Of a stretch of 64,000 nt of DNA, positions 1-10,125 are shown in pieces. This DNA is from Hydrogenophaga sp. IBVHS2 (GTDB lineage Bacteria; Pseudomonadota; Gammaproteobacteria; Burkholderiales; Burkholderiaceae_C), in the NCBI RefSeq assembly GCF_002127215.1, contig NZ_NFUT01000002.1, forward strand, positions 716,162-780,161, written 5' to 3'. The notes below the pieces were generated by a model, which searched no databases, had not been told where the DNA came from, and was given only the letters and a program-made list of their open reading frames with translations. Position numbers and translations under genes: made by a program. Numbering within the stretch: position 1 is the first letter of the stretch; each line of letters starts with the position of its first letter.

Positions 1-462
1 GTCAAGTGGCCGGCCCCGACCTCGGTGGGCGGTCGTGGCAACGAAGGCGTGGCCGCCAACGTGACCCGCACCCGCGGCTCCATCGGCTACGTGGAATACG
101 CCTACGCCAAGAAGAACAACATCCCCTACATGCAGCTGCAGAACGCCGACGGCAACTTCGTGTCGCCGGACGACAAGACCTTCGCCGCTGCTGCTGCCGG
201 CGTGGACTGGTTCAGCGTGCCGGGCATGGGCGTGTCCATGGTCAATGCCAAGGGCAAGGATGCCTGGCCGGTGAGCACCGCCTCGTTCATCCTCATGTAC
301 AAGGACCCGGCCGACAAGGCGCAGTCGGCCGAAGTGCTGAAGTTCTTCGACTGGTCGTTCAAGAACGGCAAGCAGGCCGCCCTGGATCTGGACTACGTGC
401 CGATGCCCGACGCCGTGACCGCCCAGATCCGCCAGCGCGTCTGGTCCCAGATCGCCAAGTAA
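1..462 (+). CDS. pstS: Phosphate ABC transporter substrate-binding protein PstS (3' part only)
   Basis: This is the C-terminal 153 residues of the periplasmic phosphate-binding protein; the reading frame is already open at base 1, so the start, the signal peptide and any Pho box lie outside the window. Visible family features are the segment GSIGYVEYAYA near the cut and the C-terminal stretch around KFFDWSFKNG, both typical of PstS. PstS delivers inorganic phosphate to the PstCA permease. It is followed by pstC, pstA, pstB and phoU in the same direction, which fixes the assignment. A hairpin just after the stop probably keeps pstS mRNA more abundant than the downstream messages. Confidence 0.93.
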   Translation, partial: VKWPAPTSVGGRGNEGVAANVTRTRGSIGYVEYAYAKKNNIPYMQLQNADGNFVSPDDKTFAAAAAGVDWFSVPGMGVSMVNAKGKDAWPVSTASFILMYKDPADKAQSAEVLKFFDWSFKNGKQAALDLDYVPMPDAVTAQIRQRVWSQIAK

Positions 463-488
463 GCACCGGTTTCTCCGGTCCAGTCCTG

Positions 489-521
489 CCCGCCGGCCGA
501 GCCAGATCGGTCGGCGGGTTT
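489..521 (+). terminator. Hairpin between pstS and pstC, probable partial terminator
   Basis: Bases 489-500 pair with 507-518 in a 12-bp stem (one G-U pair) closed by a 6-base loop and followed by only three T. The weak T-tract suggests partial read-through or 3'-end protection of pstS mRNA rather than full termination. That would fit the usual excess of binding protein over permease; the function is inferred. Confidence 0.6.
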
Positions 522-558
522 GCGGTTTACAGTCTGTGATTACGACCCGGAGGGGGTC

Positions 559-1587
559 ATGAATACCAACACCACCACAGCAGACAGCCCTATGGCCAGC
601 CCCATCATTTCCGCCAGCAGTCGCCAGGACGAGCGCGACACCGAACAGATGCAGGCGATCGCCCGCCGCCAGCGCCTTCAGGATGCGCTTTTTCACCGGC
701 TGACCCAGGCCTTTTCGTTGCTGGTGCTGGTGGCCCTGGTGGGCATCATCGCCTCGCTGTTCTACAACGCGTGGCCCACCTTCCAGAAGTTCGGCGTGGC
801 CTTCCTGTGGACGGTGGAGTGGGACATCGTCAACGAGGAGTTCGGTGCGGCGATCGCCATCGTCGGCACCCTGCTGAGCGCCGGCATCGCGATGCTGATC
901 GCGGTGCCGCTGGCCTTCGGCATTGCGCTGTTCCTGACCGAGACCTGCCCGGTGTGGCTGCGTCGCCCGCTGGGGACCGCCATCGAGCTGCTGGCGGCGG
1001 TGCCTTCCATCATCTACGGCATGTTCGGCCTGTTCGTGTTCGCGCCCATTTTTGCCGACTACATGCAGATGCCGCTGCAGACGCTGCTGGGCGGCATGCC
1101 GCTGGTGGGCTGGCTGTTCGGCGGTGCCACCAACGGCCTGGGCATCATGGCCGCCGGCGTGATCCTGGCCTTCATGATCCTGCCCTTCATCGCCGCCGTG
1201 ATGCGCGACGTGTTCGAGATCACCCCGCCCATCCTGCGCGAATCCGCCTACGGTCTGGGCTGCACCACCTGGGAGGTGGTGCGCAAGGTGGTGCTGCCGT
1301 ACACCCAGAAGGGCGTCATCGGCGGCATCATGCTCGGGCTCGGACGCGCCCTGGGCGAGACCATGGCGGTGACCTTCGTCATCGGCAACGCCAACCGCAT
1401 GCCCGGCACGCTGTTCTCGCCCGGCACCTCCATCGCGTCGGTGCTGGCCAACGAGTTCGGCGAAGCCGCCGAGCTCCACTTCAACACCCTGTTCGCACTG
1501 GGCTTCCTGCTGTTCTGCATCACCTTCGTGGTGCTGGCAGCGGCCAAGTGGATGATCATCCGCGCCGAAAAGGCCAAGGGCTTTTGA
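559..1587 (+). CDS. pstC: Phosphate ABC transporter permease PstC
   Basis: One of the two inner-membrane permease subunits of the high-affinity phosphate transporter. The 342-residue protein has a cytoplasmic N-terminal stretch of about 50 residues, then around six hydrophobic helices, and the binding-protein-dependent permease loop ([14 protein letters not shown]) that contacts the ATPase. The frame is open upstream to 520, but the ATG at 559 has a good Shine-Dalgarno (GGAGGG at 550-555), so I start there. It lies between pstS and pstA in an evident operon. Confidence 0.95.
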   Translation: MNTNTTTADSPMASPIISASSRQDERDTEQMQAIARRQRLQDALFHRLTQAFSLLVLVALVGIIASLFYNAWPTFQKFGVAFLWTVEWDIVNEEFGAAIAIVGTLLSAGIAMLIAVPLAFGIALFLTETCPVWLRRPLGTAIELLAAVPSIIYGMFGLFVFAPIFADYMQMPLQTLLGGMPLVGWLFGGATNGLGIMAAGVILAFMILPFIAAVMRDVFEITPPILRESAYGLGCTTWEVVRKVVLPYTQKGVIGGIMLGLGRALGETMAVTFVIGNANRMPGTLFSPGTSIASVLANEFGEAAELHFNTLFALGFLLFCITFVVLAAAKWMIIRAEKAKGF

Positions 1588-1607
1588 CCCGCCCCGCAGG
1601 ATTCCCC

Positions 1608-2462
1608 ATGCAAATCAACGCCTCCCTCTACGCCCGCCGCCGCCGCGCCAACTGGATCGGCCTGACGCTGTCCATGTCGGCCATGGCCCTGGGCCTGTTC
1701 GTGCTGCTCTGGATCCTGTGGGTGCTGTTCTCCAACGGCATCGCCGGTCTGGACAGCAACATCTTCACCGCCGACACGCCCGCCCCCGGCTCCGAGGGCG
1801 GAGGCCTGCGCAACGCGCTGCTGGGCAGCCTGATGATCGTCGGCCTGTCGGTGCTGGTGTCCACCCCGGTGGGCGTCCTGGCCGGCGTGTACCTGGCCGA
1901 ATACGGCGACACCAGCAAGACGGCCGAGGTCACCCGTTTCGTCACCGACATCATGCTGTCGGCACCGTCCATCGTGCTGGGCCTGTTCGTGTACGCCATC
2001 GCCGTGGCCACCGTGGGCAATTTCTCGGGTTACGCCGGCAGCCTGGCGCTGTCGCTGATCGCCATTCCGGTGGTGGTGCGCACCACCGAGAACATGCTGC
2101 GCCTGGTGCCCGGCAGCCTGCGGGAAGCCGCCTTTGCCCTGGGCGCGCCGCGCTGGAAGGTCGCCACCATGGTCACGCTGCGTGCGGCCAAGAGCGGCGT
2201 CATCACCGGCCTGCTGCTGGCCGTGGCCCGCATCAGCGGCGAGACCGCGCCCCTGCTGTTCACGGCGCTCAACAACCAGTTCTTCAGCACCGACATGGGC
2301 GCTCCCATGGCCAACCTGCCGGTGGTGATCTTCCAGTTCGCGCTCAGCCCCTACGACAACTGGATCCGGCTGGCCTGGAGCGGCGCACTGATCATCACCC
2401 TCACCGTGCTGGTGCTCAACATCCTCGCCCGCGTGGTGTTCCGCGAGAAGGTCAAGGGCTGA
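1608..2462 (+). CDS. pstA: Phosphate ABC transporter permease PstA
   Basis: Second permease subunit, 284 residues, with a basic N-terminus (YARRRRANW), about six membrane helices and the permease coupling loop [17 protein letters not shown]. It pairs with PstC to form the channel energised by PstB. The open frame runs far upstream through pstC in another phase; the ATG at 1608, 20 bases after the pstC stop, is the sensible start. Confidence 0.95.
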   Translation: MQINASLYARRRRANWIGLTLSMSAMALGLFVLLWILWVLFSNGIAGLDSNIFTADTPAPGSEGGGLRNALLGSLMIVGLSVLVSTPVGVLAGVYLAEYGDTSKTAEVTRFVTDIMLSAPSIVLGLFVYAIAVATVGNFSGYAGSLALSLIAIPVVVRTTENMLRLVPGSLREAAFALGAPRWKVATMVTLRAAKSGVITGLLLAVARISGETAPLLFTALNNQFFSTDMGAPMANLPVVIFQFALSPYDNWIRLAWSGALIITLTVLVLNILARVVFREKVKG

Positions 2463-2516
2463 GTCCCGCCATCCGCATCACCTGCCGACACGAACCCATT
2501 CCCAAGGAAACACGAC

Positions 2517-3338
2517 ATGTCCGACACCGCCATGGTCATCAACCGCGAGAACCTGGCCCGTCCGGCCGCCTCGGGCGAGCCGGTGCGCAACGCCATCGAG
2601 GTGCGCAACCTGAACTTCTTCTACGGCAAGTTCCAGGGCCTCAAGGACATCAACCTGGACATCCAGGAAAAGCGCGTCACCGCCTTCATCGGCCCGTCGG
2701 GCTGCGGCAAGTCCACCCTTCTGCGCACGCTCAACCGCATGTACAGCCTGTACCCGGGCCAGCGTGCCGAAGGCAGCATCAACTTCTACGGCGAGAACAT
2801 CCTCGACCCCAAGCAGGACATCAACCTGCTGCGCGCCCGCATCGGCATGGTGTTCCAGAAGCCCACGCCGTTCCCGATGTCCATCTACGACAACATCGCC
2901 TTCGGCGTGAAGCTCTACGAGAACCTCTCGCGCAGCGACATGGACGAGCGCGTCGAATGGGCCCTGACCAAGGCCGCCCTGTGGAAAGAGGTCAAGGACA
3001 AGCTGGGCCAGAGCGGTCTGTCGCTCTCCGGCGGGCAGCAGCAGCGCCTGTGCATCGCCCGCAGCGTGGCGGTCAAGCCCTCGGTGCTGCTGCTCGACGA
3101 GCCCACTTCGGCACTCGACCCCATCTCCACCGGCAAGGTCGAGGAGCTGGTGCATGAGCTCAAGCAGGACTACACCATCGCCATCGTGACGCACAACATG
3201 CAGCAGGCCGCCCGCTGCAGCGACTACACCGCCTACATGTACCTGGGCGAGCTGGTCGAATTCGGCTCCACCGAGCAGATCTTCTTCAAGCCGGCCAAGT
3301 CGGCCACCGAGGACTACATCACCGGCCGCTTCGGCTGA
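2517..3338 (+). CDS. pstB: Phosphate ABC transporter ATP-binding protein PstB
   Basis: ATPase subunit of the phosphate transporter, 273 residues. The Walker A motif GPSGCGKST is at residues 59-67, the ABC signature LSGGQQQRL begins near residue 170, and the Walker B/glutamate LLLDEP spans about 191-196. The N-terminus is about 25 residues longer than the shortest family members. The start ATG at 2517 follows AAGGAAACACGAC, with a purine-rich ribosome site. It sits between pstA and phoU. Confidence 0.97.
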   Translation: MSDTAMVINRENLARPAASGEPVRNAIEVRNLNFFYGKFQGLKDINLDIQEKRVTAFIGPSGCGKSTLLRTLNRMYSLYPGQRAEGSINFYGENILDPKQDINLLRARIGMVFQKPTPFPMSIYDNIAFGVKLYENLSRSDMDERVEWALTKAALWKEVKDKLGQSGLSLSGGQQQRLCIARSVAVKPSVLLLDEPTSALDPISTGKVEELVHELKQDYTIAIVTHNMQQAARCSDYTAYMYLGELVEFGSTEQIFFKPAKSATEDYITGRFG

Positions 3339-3363
3339 TCCGGCGCCCACCACAGGAGACCCC

Positions 3364-4065
3364 ATGAGCGACAAACACCTCTCCAGCCAGTTCGACGCCG
3401 AACTCAATTCCATCTCCACCCATGTGCTGGAGATGGGCGGCATGGTCGAAGCCCAGCTCCACCAGGCGGTGTATGCCCTGGTCAACATGAGCCTGGAAAC
3501 CGCCCACCAGGTGATCGAGAACGAGGCCCGCATCAACCAGATGGAGCTGCAGATCGACCACGAGATCATCTCCACCATCGGTCGCCGCCAGCCCACCGCA
3601 CGCGACCTGCGCTTCCTCATGGCCATCTCGCGCACCACCCAGAATCTGGAGCGGGCCGGTGACGAGGTGGCCCGCATCGCCCGCATGGTCAAGTCCATCA
3701 TCGAGAACGGCACCCCGCGCAATCTGCCCATCTCGGAGCTGCGCATGGCGTCCGACCTGGCGGCCTCCATGCTGCGCAAGACGCTCGACTCCTTCGCCCG
3801 CCTCGACACCACCATGGCCCTGGCCATCATCAAGGGCGACGACGACATCGACCGCGAGTACAACGGCTTCCTGCGCAAGCTCATCACGTACATGATGGAA
3901 GACCCGCGCACCATCTCGCCCAGCCTGGACCTGCTGTTCCTGGCCAAGTCGATCGAGCGGGTGGGCGACCATGCCAAGAACATCGCCGAACAGATCATCT
4001 TCATCGTCAAGGGCGAAGACATCCGCCATGTCCCGGTGGACAAGGTGGCTTCGGTGGTCGGATGA
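3364..4065 (+). CDS. phoU: Phosphate signalling protein PhoU
   Basis: A 233-residue all-helical protein made of two PhoU repeats, with the E/D-rich metal-binding helices visible around NLERAGDEVARIAR and SIERVGDHAKNIAEQ. In the known system PhoU links the Pst transporter to PhoR and keeps the Pho regulon off when phosphate is plentiful. A GGAG ribosome site precedes the ATG. Its stop codon overlaps the start of phoB (ATGA), so the two are translationally coupled. Confidence 0.96.
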   Translation: MSDKHLSSQFDAELNSISTHVLEMGGMVEAQLHQAVYALVNMSLETAHQVIENEARINQMELQIDHEIISTIGRRQPTARDLRFLMAISRTTQNLERAGDEVARIARMVKSIIENGTPRNLPISELRMASDLAASMLRKTLDSFARLDTTMALAIIKGDDDIDREYNGFLRKLITYMMEDPRTISPSLDLLFLAKSIERVGDHAKNIAEQIIFIVKGEDIRHVPVDKVASVVG

Positions 4066-4793
4066 GAAAGCTGCCCCGCGTGCTGGTGGTCGAGGATGAA
4101 CCCTCGATCGCCGAACTGATTGCCGTCAACCTGCGCCACAACGGCTTTGCGCCCACCGTGGTGTTCGACGGTGCGGCCGCCCAGCGCGAGGTCGATGCGG
4201 TGCTGCCCGACGTCATCCTGCTCGACTGGATGCTGCCCGGCGAAAGCGGTGCCTCGCTGGCGCGGCAGTGGCGCAAGCAGGAGCGGACCAAGACGGTGCC
4301 GATCCTGATGCTCACCGCCCGCAGCGACGAGTCCGACAAGGTCCAGGGGCTCGACGCCGGCGCCGACGACTACATCACCAAGCCGTTTTCCACCCAGGAA
4401 CTGATGGCGCGCATCCGTGCGGTGCTGCGCCGCCGGGCCCCCGAGGTGGTGAACGATTCGGTCCAGGTGGGCGATCTGACGCTGGACGCCGCCACCTACC
4501 GGGTGAGCTTCCGGGGCAACGAACTCAAGGTCGGTCCGACTGAGTTCAAGCTGCTGCACTACCTCATGAAGCACGCGGAGCGGGTGCACTCGCGTGGTAC
4601 CCTGCTCGACAAGGTCTGGGGAGACCATGTGTTCATCGAGGAGAGGACCGTGGACGTGCATGTCAAACGCCTGAGGGAGTCGCTGGGCCAGGCGTCCAGC
4701 ATGATCGAGACCGTCCGCGGTGCCGGCTACCGTCTGACCGCACAGGGCAGCGGCGCACGGCCGGCCCAGGGAACCTCTGCTTCTGCCGCATGA
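4062..4793 (+). CDS. phoB: Phosphate regulon response regulator PhoB
   Basis: A 243-residue OmpR/PhoB-family transcription factor. The receiver domain (about residues 5-125) shows the acidic pair E11/D12, phospho-acceptor D55 (VILLDWMLPG), T85 and K107. The C-terminal winged helix (about 135-232) contains the family stretch VGPTEFKLLHYLM and ends with ETVRGAGYRL. A short Ala/Ser tail follows. PhoB binds Pho boxes and activates genes including pst. It overlaps phoU and phoR by four bases each. Confidence 0.96.
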   Translation: MRKLPRVLVVEDEPSIAELIAVNLRHNGFAPTVVFDGAAAQREVDAVLPDVILLDWMLPGESGASLARQWRKQERTKTVPILMLTARSDESDKVQGLDAGADDYITKPFSTQELMARIRAVLRRRAPEVVNDSVQVGDLTLDAATYRVSFRGNELKVGPTEFKLLHYLMKHAERVHSRGTLLDKVWGDHVFIEERTVDVHVKRLRESLGQASSMIETVRGAGYRLTAQGSGARPAQGTSASAA

Positions 4794-6109
4794 CCCGGCG
4801 GGCGATCGAACTGCTGCTGCTGGTGGCACTGGCGGCGGTGTGGGGCTGGTCGCGCGACTCCGCGCCGATGGCCGTCGGCGGCGCCCTGGTGGGTGCCCTG
4901 GTCTGGGTCGTCATCGACAGCCTGCGCGCCAACCGTGTGCTCAAGTGGCTCAACAAGGCCGACGTGTCCCGTGCGCCCGAGATGGGAGGCACCTGGGGCG
5001 AGGTGCTCGACCGGTGCCGCCGTCTGGTCAAGAAGCTGGAGAAGAAGGCGCAGAACAGCGACGCCCGGCTGGACGACTTCCTGTCGGCCATCCAGGCTTC
5101 GCCCAACGGCGTGGTGCTGCTGGATGCCAGCGGCCGCATCGAGTGGGCCAACCTGACGGCATCGAGCCACCTGGGCTTCGATCCGCAGCGTGATCTGGGC
5201 CAGTACGTGCGCAACATGGTGCGCAATCCGGCGTTCTCCACCTACCTGGCCGAAGGCGACTTCAGCCACGAGATCCAGGTCGACGGCATCGGCCCGCGCC
5301 CCTCGCAACCCAGCCGCATCTCCCTGCAGATCCACCCCTACGGCAAGAAGCGCAAGCTCATGCTGACCCGGGACGTGACGGCGGTGCAGCTGGCCGAGAC
5401 CATGCGCCGCGACTTCGTGGCCAATGTCTCGCACGAGATCCGCACGCCGCTGACCGTTCTCAGCGGTTTCGTGGAGACCATGCAGAGCCTGCCGCTGGAT
5501 GACGCCGAGCGGGCACGCTACCTCGAGCTCATGAGCCAGCAGGCCCAGCGCATGCAGACGCTGGTGAGCGATCTGCTCACCCTCTCACGCCTGGAAGGCA
5601 GTCCGGTGCCCGGTCTGGCCGAGTGGTCCGATGCAGAAGAGCTGCTGGGCCATGTGGTGCAGGAAGCCCGGGGACTGAGCATGGCCATCGCCTCCGCGCC
5701 GCACCGTATCGAGCCGGTGGGTGGCGAACGTTTCTGGATCGCCGGCAGCAAGAGCGAGCTGCTGAGCGCCATGTCGAACCTGCTGAGCAATGCGGTGCGG
5801 TACACCCCCGGCGGAGGCCTGATCGAGCCAGGCTGGCGGCTGCACGAGGACGGATCGGCCGAGTTCTTCGTCAAGGACAACGGACCCGGCATCGCGGCCG
5901 AACACCTGCCGCGTCTGACCGAGCGCTTCTACCGCGTGGACCGCAGCCGCTCCCGCGAGACCGGCGGCACCGGTCTGGGGCTGGCCATCGTCAAGCATGT
6001 GGCCCAGCGCCACGGCGGTCAGCTCGATGTGCAGAGCACGCAGGGCGAGGGTTCGTGCTTCATGATCGCGCTGCCCGCCAATCGCGTGCGGCGGTACGCC
6101 CCGTCGTGA
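4790..6109 (+). CDS. phoR: Phosphate regulon sensor histidine kinase PhoR
   Basis: A 439-residue inner-membrane kinase. Two adjacent N-terminal hydrophobic segments (about 5-20 and 28-43) anchor it with almost no periplasmic loop, as expected for PhoR. A PAS-like region (about 95-190) is followed by the H-box with phospho-accepting H215 (VANVSHEIRTPL) and a HATPase domain with N-box NLLSNAVRYTP and G-boxes DNGPGI and GGTGLGLAI. It phosphorylates PhoB. The start overlaps the phoB stop (ATGA). It ends 13 bases before a convergent gene. Confidence 0.95.
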   Translation: MTRRAIELLLLVALAAVWGWSRDSAPMAVGGALVGALVWVVIDSLRANRVLKWLNKADVSRAPEMGGTWGEVLDRCRRLVKKLEKKAQNSDARLDDFLSAIQASPNGVVLLDASGRIEWANLTASSHLGFDPQRDLGQYVRNMVRNPAFSTYLAEGDFSHEIQVDGIGPRPSQPSRISLQIHPYGKKRKLMLTRDVTAVQLAETMRRDFVANVSHEIRTPLTVLSGFVETMQSLPLDDAERARYLELMSQQAQRMQTLVSDLLTLSRLEGSPVPGLAEWSDAEELLGHVVQEARGLSMAIASAPHRIEPVGGERFWIAGSKSELLSAMSNLLSNAVRYTPGGGLIEPGWRLHEDGSAEFFVKDNGPGIAAEHLPRLTERFYRVDRSRSRETGGTGLGLAIVKHVAQRHGGQLDVQSTQGEGSCFMIALPANRVRRYAPS

Positions 6110-6122
6110 GCGCTGGCGGGCT

Positions 6123-7793
6123 TCAGCGCCCGATGCGCCGGTACACCAGCAGGGTTTCCTTGCTGTCGCCCAGCCGGCTCACCGCAGCCTGGTAGGCCCA
6201 TTCGGTCAGGTTGACCCGCTGGTCCAGGCTGGGCTGGGAGGCCGGTGAGACCACCATCACCCGGCAGCGGGCGTCACCGGATGCCGCCGACGGCACGACC
6301 GTGAGCCGGCCGTGGTACCGCAACGCAGTGATCTGGCCCGGGTTCAGGCCGTCGGCCATCACGCAGCTGCCCGGCGGCACCAGGGTGGCGATGCGCCGGG
6401 ACAGCGGGCCGTAGCTGCGGCCAAAGTCCAGCAGGGGCAGCCACAGCGTCATCAGCAGCAGCCAGCACAGCGTGGCGCCGGCCGAGGGCAGCACCAGGCT
6501 CTTCCACAGCGCCTGGCGGTGACGGCCCACCCGCCAGCTCACCAGCCAGATCCAGGCCAGGGTGGCCAGCAGTCCCAGCACGAAGGGCAGGAACGAGAAC
6601 TCCGGCACGAAACCGGGCGCCAGCTTGGCCACGTTGGCCGCCGGTTTGGCCGGCACGCCGGTCATCATGGCCACCCAGATCACCCAGATGATCAGGGCGC
6701 AGCCGGAAAAGAACAGCAGGGTGAACCAGTCGATCAGGGCCGAGACGCTGCGTCTGAGCGTGGGGAGCGCGAAGGCCGCCAGTGCGGCCAGGCCGGGCAG
6801 GGCGGTCAGCAGGGCGCGGTCACGCTCGTCGGCGAGCGCACTGGTCAGCACACCCACGGCCACCAGCCACAGCGGCAGCGCCACATGGGGCGCCAGCCAC
6901 TGGCGGCGCCAGCGCCATACCGTCCACATCGCCAGGGGCCAGGTCGGCCAGGTGAACCACAGCAGCAGACGGGCGAAGCTGTCGGCATCGTCGGTGCGGG
7001 GCGTCCAGCTGGACGGGGCGAGTCCGCCGCTGAGCCATTCGCCCAGGGCCAGGGCCAGCAGCCAGATCAGCCCGGCCATCCATCCGGCATGCGAGCGCCG
7101 TGTGGAGAGGGTCAGCATCCACACCAGACCCAGCGCCGCCAGCGGCAGCACGGCATCGCTCAGTGCCAGCACCGCACAGCCGGCCGCCCAGATGACCAGG
7201 CTGCGCCAGGGGCGTGGCGCATCCGGCGACAGCAGCCGTGCCGCGCCCAGCAGCAGCAGGGTGACGCCGCACAGCCGGGCCAGATCGGGCGTGGTCTCGT
7301 GGGACAGCTGGGCCAGGCCCAGGCAGGCCACCAGGGCCAGAAGGCCTGCATCGGCCAGTGCCCGGGCGTAATCGGTGGGGTGGGCCTCGCCGCCGAAAGC
7401 AAAGGCCACCGGCAATGCGGCCGGTTGCCGGGCCAGGTGGTAGACCGTGTACCAGACCGCCGCCAGCGTGATGGCCAGCAGTGCGATGAACGGCAGCCGG
7501 GCCGCGGAAGCCGGCTCCAGAAAGGGCAGGGCCTGGATGGCCAGCGCGCCCAGCCAGTAGGGCAGCAGCGCCGGGTCGGCCAGCGGCTGTCCCAGCACAC
7601 CCGGCTGAAGCCACTGCCCCATGCCGGTGGCCATTTCCAGCATGGCACCGAAGGCCGCCACGTCCGCCAGCTTCCAGGGCTCCCGGCCCAGAAAGCCCGG
7701 CAGGACATAAGCCGCGCAGAACAGCAGCAGGGCCCAGCGCGGCAGGCGGCGGACGGCGGCCTGGGTGACGATGGCGGGCGTGGGCTGGTTCAC
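6123..7793 (-). CDS. Polytopic membrane protein, glycosyltransferase-like (GT39/ArnT-type)
   Basis: A 556-residue protein with roughly a dozen hydrophobic helices and a soluble C-terminal end. The first external loop carries acidic residues (GREPWKLADVAAF) in the position where GT-C glycosyltransferases such as ArnT keep catalytic acids, and the C-terminal ~100 residues look like a small periplasmic domain. I infer a lipid-linked sugar transferase but the substrate is unknown. The start is GTG at 7793. A TATAGT box lies about nine bases before it, so the transcript may have almost no leader. It converges on phoR. Confidence 0.65.
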   Translation of the reverse strand: MNQPTPAIVTQAAVRRLPRWALLLFCAAYVLPGFLGREPWKLADVAAFGAMLEMATGMGQWLQPGVLGQPLADPALLPYWLGALAIQALPFLEPASAARLPFIALLAITLAAVWYTVYHLARQPAALPVAFAFGGEAHPTDYARALADAGLLALVACLGLAQLSHETTPDLARLCGVTLLLLGAARLLSPDAPRPWRSLVIWAAGCAVLALSDAVLPLAALGLVWMLTLSTRRSHAGWMAGLIWLLALALGEWLSGGLAPSSWTPRTDDADSFARLLLWFTWPTWPLAMWTVWRWRRQWLAPHVALPLWLVAVGVLTSALADERDRALLTALPGLAALAAFALPTLRRSVSALIDWFTLLFFSGCALIIWVIWVAMMTGVPAKPAANVAKLAPGFVPEFSFLPFVLGLLATLAWIWLVSWRVGRHRQALWKSLVLPSAGATLCWLLLMTLWLPLLDFGRSYGPLSRRIATLVPPGSCVMADGLNPGQITALRYHGRLTVVPSAASGDARCRVMVVSPASQPSLDQRVNLTEWAYQAAVSRLGDSKETLLVYRRIGR

Positions 7794-7813
7794 GGCGTTG
7801 GACTATACCGGCG

Positions 7814-7840
7814 AAAAAAAAGCAGCTGACCAGCAGCTGC
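7814..7840 (-). terminator. Rho-independent terminator of rpmE2
   Basis: Read on the minus strand, GCAGCTG (7834-7840) pairs with CAGCTGC (7822-7828) around a 5-base loop and is followed by eight T (7814-7821). It stands 30 bases past the rpmE2 stop and is one of the cleanest intrinsic terminators in the window. Confidence 0.9.
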
Positions 7841-7869
7841 CTTCTCGGGGAGAAGCGCGATCAGGCCGA

Positions 7870-8124
7870 TCAGGCCGAGGCGCGCTTGAACTTGTTGCGG
7901 AACTTCTCGACGCGACCGCCCATGTTGTCCACCGTCTTCTGGGTGCCGGTGTAGAAGGGGTGCGATTCGCTGGTGGTTTCCAGCTTGACCAGCGGCAGCT
8001 CGCGGCCGTCGTCCAGCTTGATCTTTTCCTTGGTGGTGACGCACGAGCGGGTCACGAACTGGAAGTTGTTCGACATGTCGACGAACACGACTTCGCGGTA
8101 ATCGGGGTGGATGCCCTCTTTCAT
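7870..8124 (-). CDS. rpmE2: 50S ribosomal protein L31 type B
   Basis: An 84-residue ribosomal protein beginning [16 protein letters not shown] and containing [10 protein letters not shown]. It has only one cysteine (RSCVTT) and lacks the CxxC zinc ligands of the primary L31, so it is the type B, zinc-independent paralogue. An in-frame ATG further upstream (8187) is ignored because the extension is not family-like. It follows rho in the same direction and is closed by the terminator at 7814-7840. Confidence 0.95.
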   Translation of the reverse strand: MKEGIHPDYREVVFVDMSNNFQFVTRSCVTTKEKIKLDDGRELPLVKLETTSESHPFYTGTQKTVDNMGGRVEKFRNKFKRASA

Positions 8125-8224
8125 GGTGATTCCTTGGGGTTCAGTGGCGGCAGCCGCAGCGAAACCCTTTTCCGCTGTACTTGCCACTCAAGCAAAGCCT
8201 GCGAGTATACCAGCGCCGGTGGCG

Positions 8225-9487
8225 TCAGCCGCCGCGGCGCATCATGTCGAAGAATTCGGAGTTGTTCTTGGTGGCCTTCATGCTCTTGAGGACCATCTCC
8301 ATGGCCTCGATCTCGTCCATGTTGTACATGAACTGGCGCAGGATCCGGGTCTTCTGCAGGATCTCGGGCTGCAGCAGCAGTTCCTCGCGGCGGGTACCGC
8401 TGCGGTTGAGCTGGATGGAGGGGAACACGCGCTTCTCGTACAGGCGGCGGTCCAGGTGGATCTCGCAGTTGCCGGTGCCCTTGAACTCTTCGAAGATCAC
8501 CTCGTCCATGCGGGAGCCGGTGTCGACCAGGGCGGTGGCGATGATGGTCAGCGAGCCGCCTTCCTCCACCTTGCGGGCCGCACCGAAGAAGCGCTTGGGG
8601 CGCTGCAGGGCGTTGGCATCCACACCGCCGGTGAGCACCTTGCCCGAGGACGGCAGCACGTTGTTGTAGGCGCGGGCCAGACGGGTGATGGAGTCGAGCA
8701 TGATCACCACGTCCTTCTTGAGCTCGACCAGGCGCTTGGCGCGCTCGATCACCATTTCGGCCACATGCACATGGCGGGCGGCCGGCTCGTCGAAGGTGGA
8801 GGCGATCACCTCGCCGCGCACGGTGCGCTGCATCTCGGTGACTTCCTCGGGGCGCTCGTCCACCAGCAGCACCATGAGTTCCACGTCGGGGTGGTTGGTG
8901 GTGATGGCGTGGCAGATGTGCTGCATCATGACCGTCTTGCCGCTCTTGGGCGGTGCCACGATCAGCGCGCGCTGGCCGCGGCCGATGGGGGCGATGATGT
9001 CGATGATGCGGCCGGTGATGTTCTCGTCGCTCTTGATGTCGCGTTCCAGACGCATCTGTTCCTTGGGGAACAGCGGCGTGAGGTTCTCGAACATGATCTT
9101 GTGCTTGTTGTCCTCGGGGGGCAGGCCGTTGATCTTGTCGAGCTTGTTCAGGGCAAAGTAGCGCTCGCCATCCTTGGGGATGCGCACCTCGCCCTCGATC
9201 ATGTCGCCGGTGTGCAGGTTGAAGCGGCGGATCTGGCTGGGCGAGATGTAGATGTCGTCGGTGCTGGCGGTGTAGCTGGTGTCGGGTGCACGCAGGAAAC
9301 CGAAGCCGTCGGGCAGCACTTCGAGCACACCGTCGGCGTACACCAGCTCGCCGCCCTTGGCGCGCTTTTTGATGATGGCGAACATCAGCTCCTGCTTGCG
9401 CATGCGGCCGGTGTTTTCGATCTCAAGCGCTTCAGCCTGCTTGAGGACTTCAGACACGTGCAGTGCCTTGAGTTCGTTGAGGTGCAT
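8225..9487 (-). CDS. rho: Transcription termination factor Rho
   Basis: A 420-residue hexameric RNA helicase. The N-terminal Rho-N helices ([15 protein letters not shown]) lead into the cold-shock RNA-binding domain (about 48-120, with DGFGFLR). The RecA-like ATPase carries the P-loop APPKSGKT at 178-185 and Walker [16 protein letters not shown]. The Q-loop region is [15 protein letters not shown] start at the second Met (9487), matching the family N-terminus. Length is standard for the short proteobacterial form without insertions. rpmE2 lies 100 bases downstream. Confidence 0.97.
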   Translation of the reverse strand: MHLNELKALHVSEVLKQAEALEIENTGRMRKQELMFAIIKKRAKGGELVYADGVLEVLPDGFGFLRAPDTSYTASTDDIYISPSQIRRFNLHTGDMIEGEVRIPKDGERYFALNKLDKINGLPPEDNKHKIMFENLTPLFPKEQMRLERDIKSDENITGRIIDIIAPIGRGQRALIVAPPKSGKTVMMQHICHAITTNHPDVELMVLLVDERPEEVTEMQRTVRGEVIASTFDEPAARHVHVAEMVIERAKRLVELKKDVVIMLDSITRLARAYNNVLPSSGKVLTGGVDANALQRPKRFFGAARKVEEGGSLTIIATALVDTGSRMDEVIFEEFKGTGNCEIHLDRRLYEKRVFPSIQLNRSGTRREELLLQPEILQKTRILRQFMYNMDEIEAMEMVLKSMKATKNNSEFFDMMRRGG

Positions 9488-9641
9488 GGAAATCACTCCG
9501 TGGGGGAGTTGCTGCGGGTAGCCGGGGGAGGGGGCGCCGGGGTCCGGAGATGGACGCTGCGCGAGGGGGGCGGACGCCTTGGGTGGGTCCGCTGCCGGAA
9601 ATTATGACAGGAAACGGCAAGGGTCAACCGGGAACCGGTCG

Positions 9642-9663
9642 GCCCGGGCCTTGCCGCCCGGGC
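9642..9663 (-). terminator. GC-rich hairpin after trxA, possible terminator without T-tract
   Basis: The palindromic octamer GCCCGGGC occurs at 9642-9649 and 9656-9663 with a 6-base loop, beginning 8 bases after the trxA stop on the minus strand. There is no T-run behind it, so it may be a Rho-dependent or 3'-end-stabilising structure. Confidence 0.35.
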
Positions 9664-9670
9664 GCGAGGC

Positions 9671-10003
9671 TCAGACCAGTTGCTGGTCGATGAACTGGGT
9701 GAGCTGGGCCTTGCTGAGGGCGCCGACCTTGGTGGCGGCGAGCTGGCCGTCCTTGAACAGCATCAGGGTGGGAATGCCGCGGATGCCGAATTTGGCGGGC
9801 ACGTCGCGGTTCTCGTCGACATTGAGCTTGGCCACCTGCAGCTTGCCGCTGTAAGCGCCGGCCACCTCGTCGAGGATGGGGGCGATCATCTTGCAGGGAC
9901 CGCACCACTCGGCCCAGAAATCCACCAGCACCGGCGCCTTGGCGTCCAGAACGTCGGTCTGGAAACTGGCATCGGAAACGTGTTTGATCAGGTCGCTGGC
10001 CAT
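9671..10003 (-). CDS. trxA: Thioredoxin 1
   Basis: A 110-residue thioredoxin with the redox motif WCGPC (C34 and C37), the conserved DFWAEW before it, and the cis-proline segment [13 protein letters not shown]. It reduces protein disulfides in the cytoplasm, for example in ribonucleotide reductase and PAPS reductase. The reading frame extends upstream to 10657, but the ATG at 10003, preceded by AGAGGACCCCAGC, gives the normal family length. It is upstream of rho in the same direction, a common proteobacterial pairing. Confidence 0.96.
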   Translation of the reverse strand: MASDLIKHVSDASFQTDVLDAKAPVLVDFWAEWCGPCKMIAPILDEVAGAYSGKLQVAKLNVDENRDVPAKFGIRGIPTLMLFKDGQLAATKVGALSKAQLTQFIDQQLV

Positions 10004-10125
10004 GCTGGGGTCCTCTGGAGAAATCGGTGAGCGGGAGGTTACAGTCTGCGCGCCGGGCGGGCGGTGGATCCACCGGCATTTCAGCCCCGGCAAGACGGCC
10101 GCATTGTGACAGAAAGCTCCATCCC

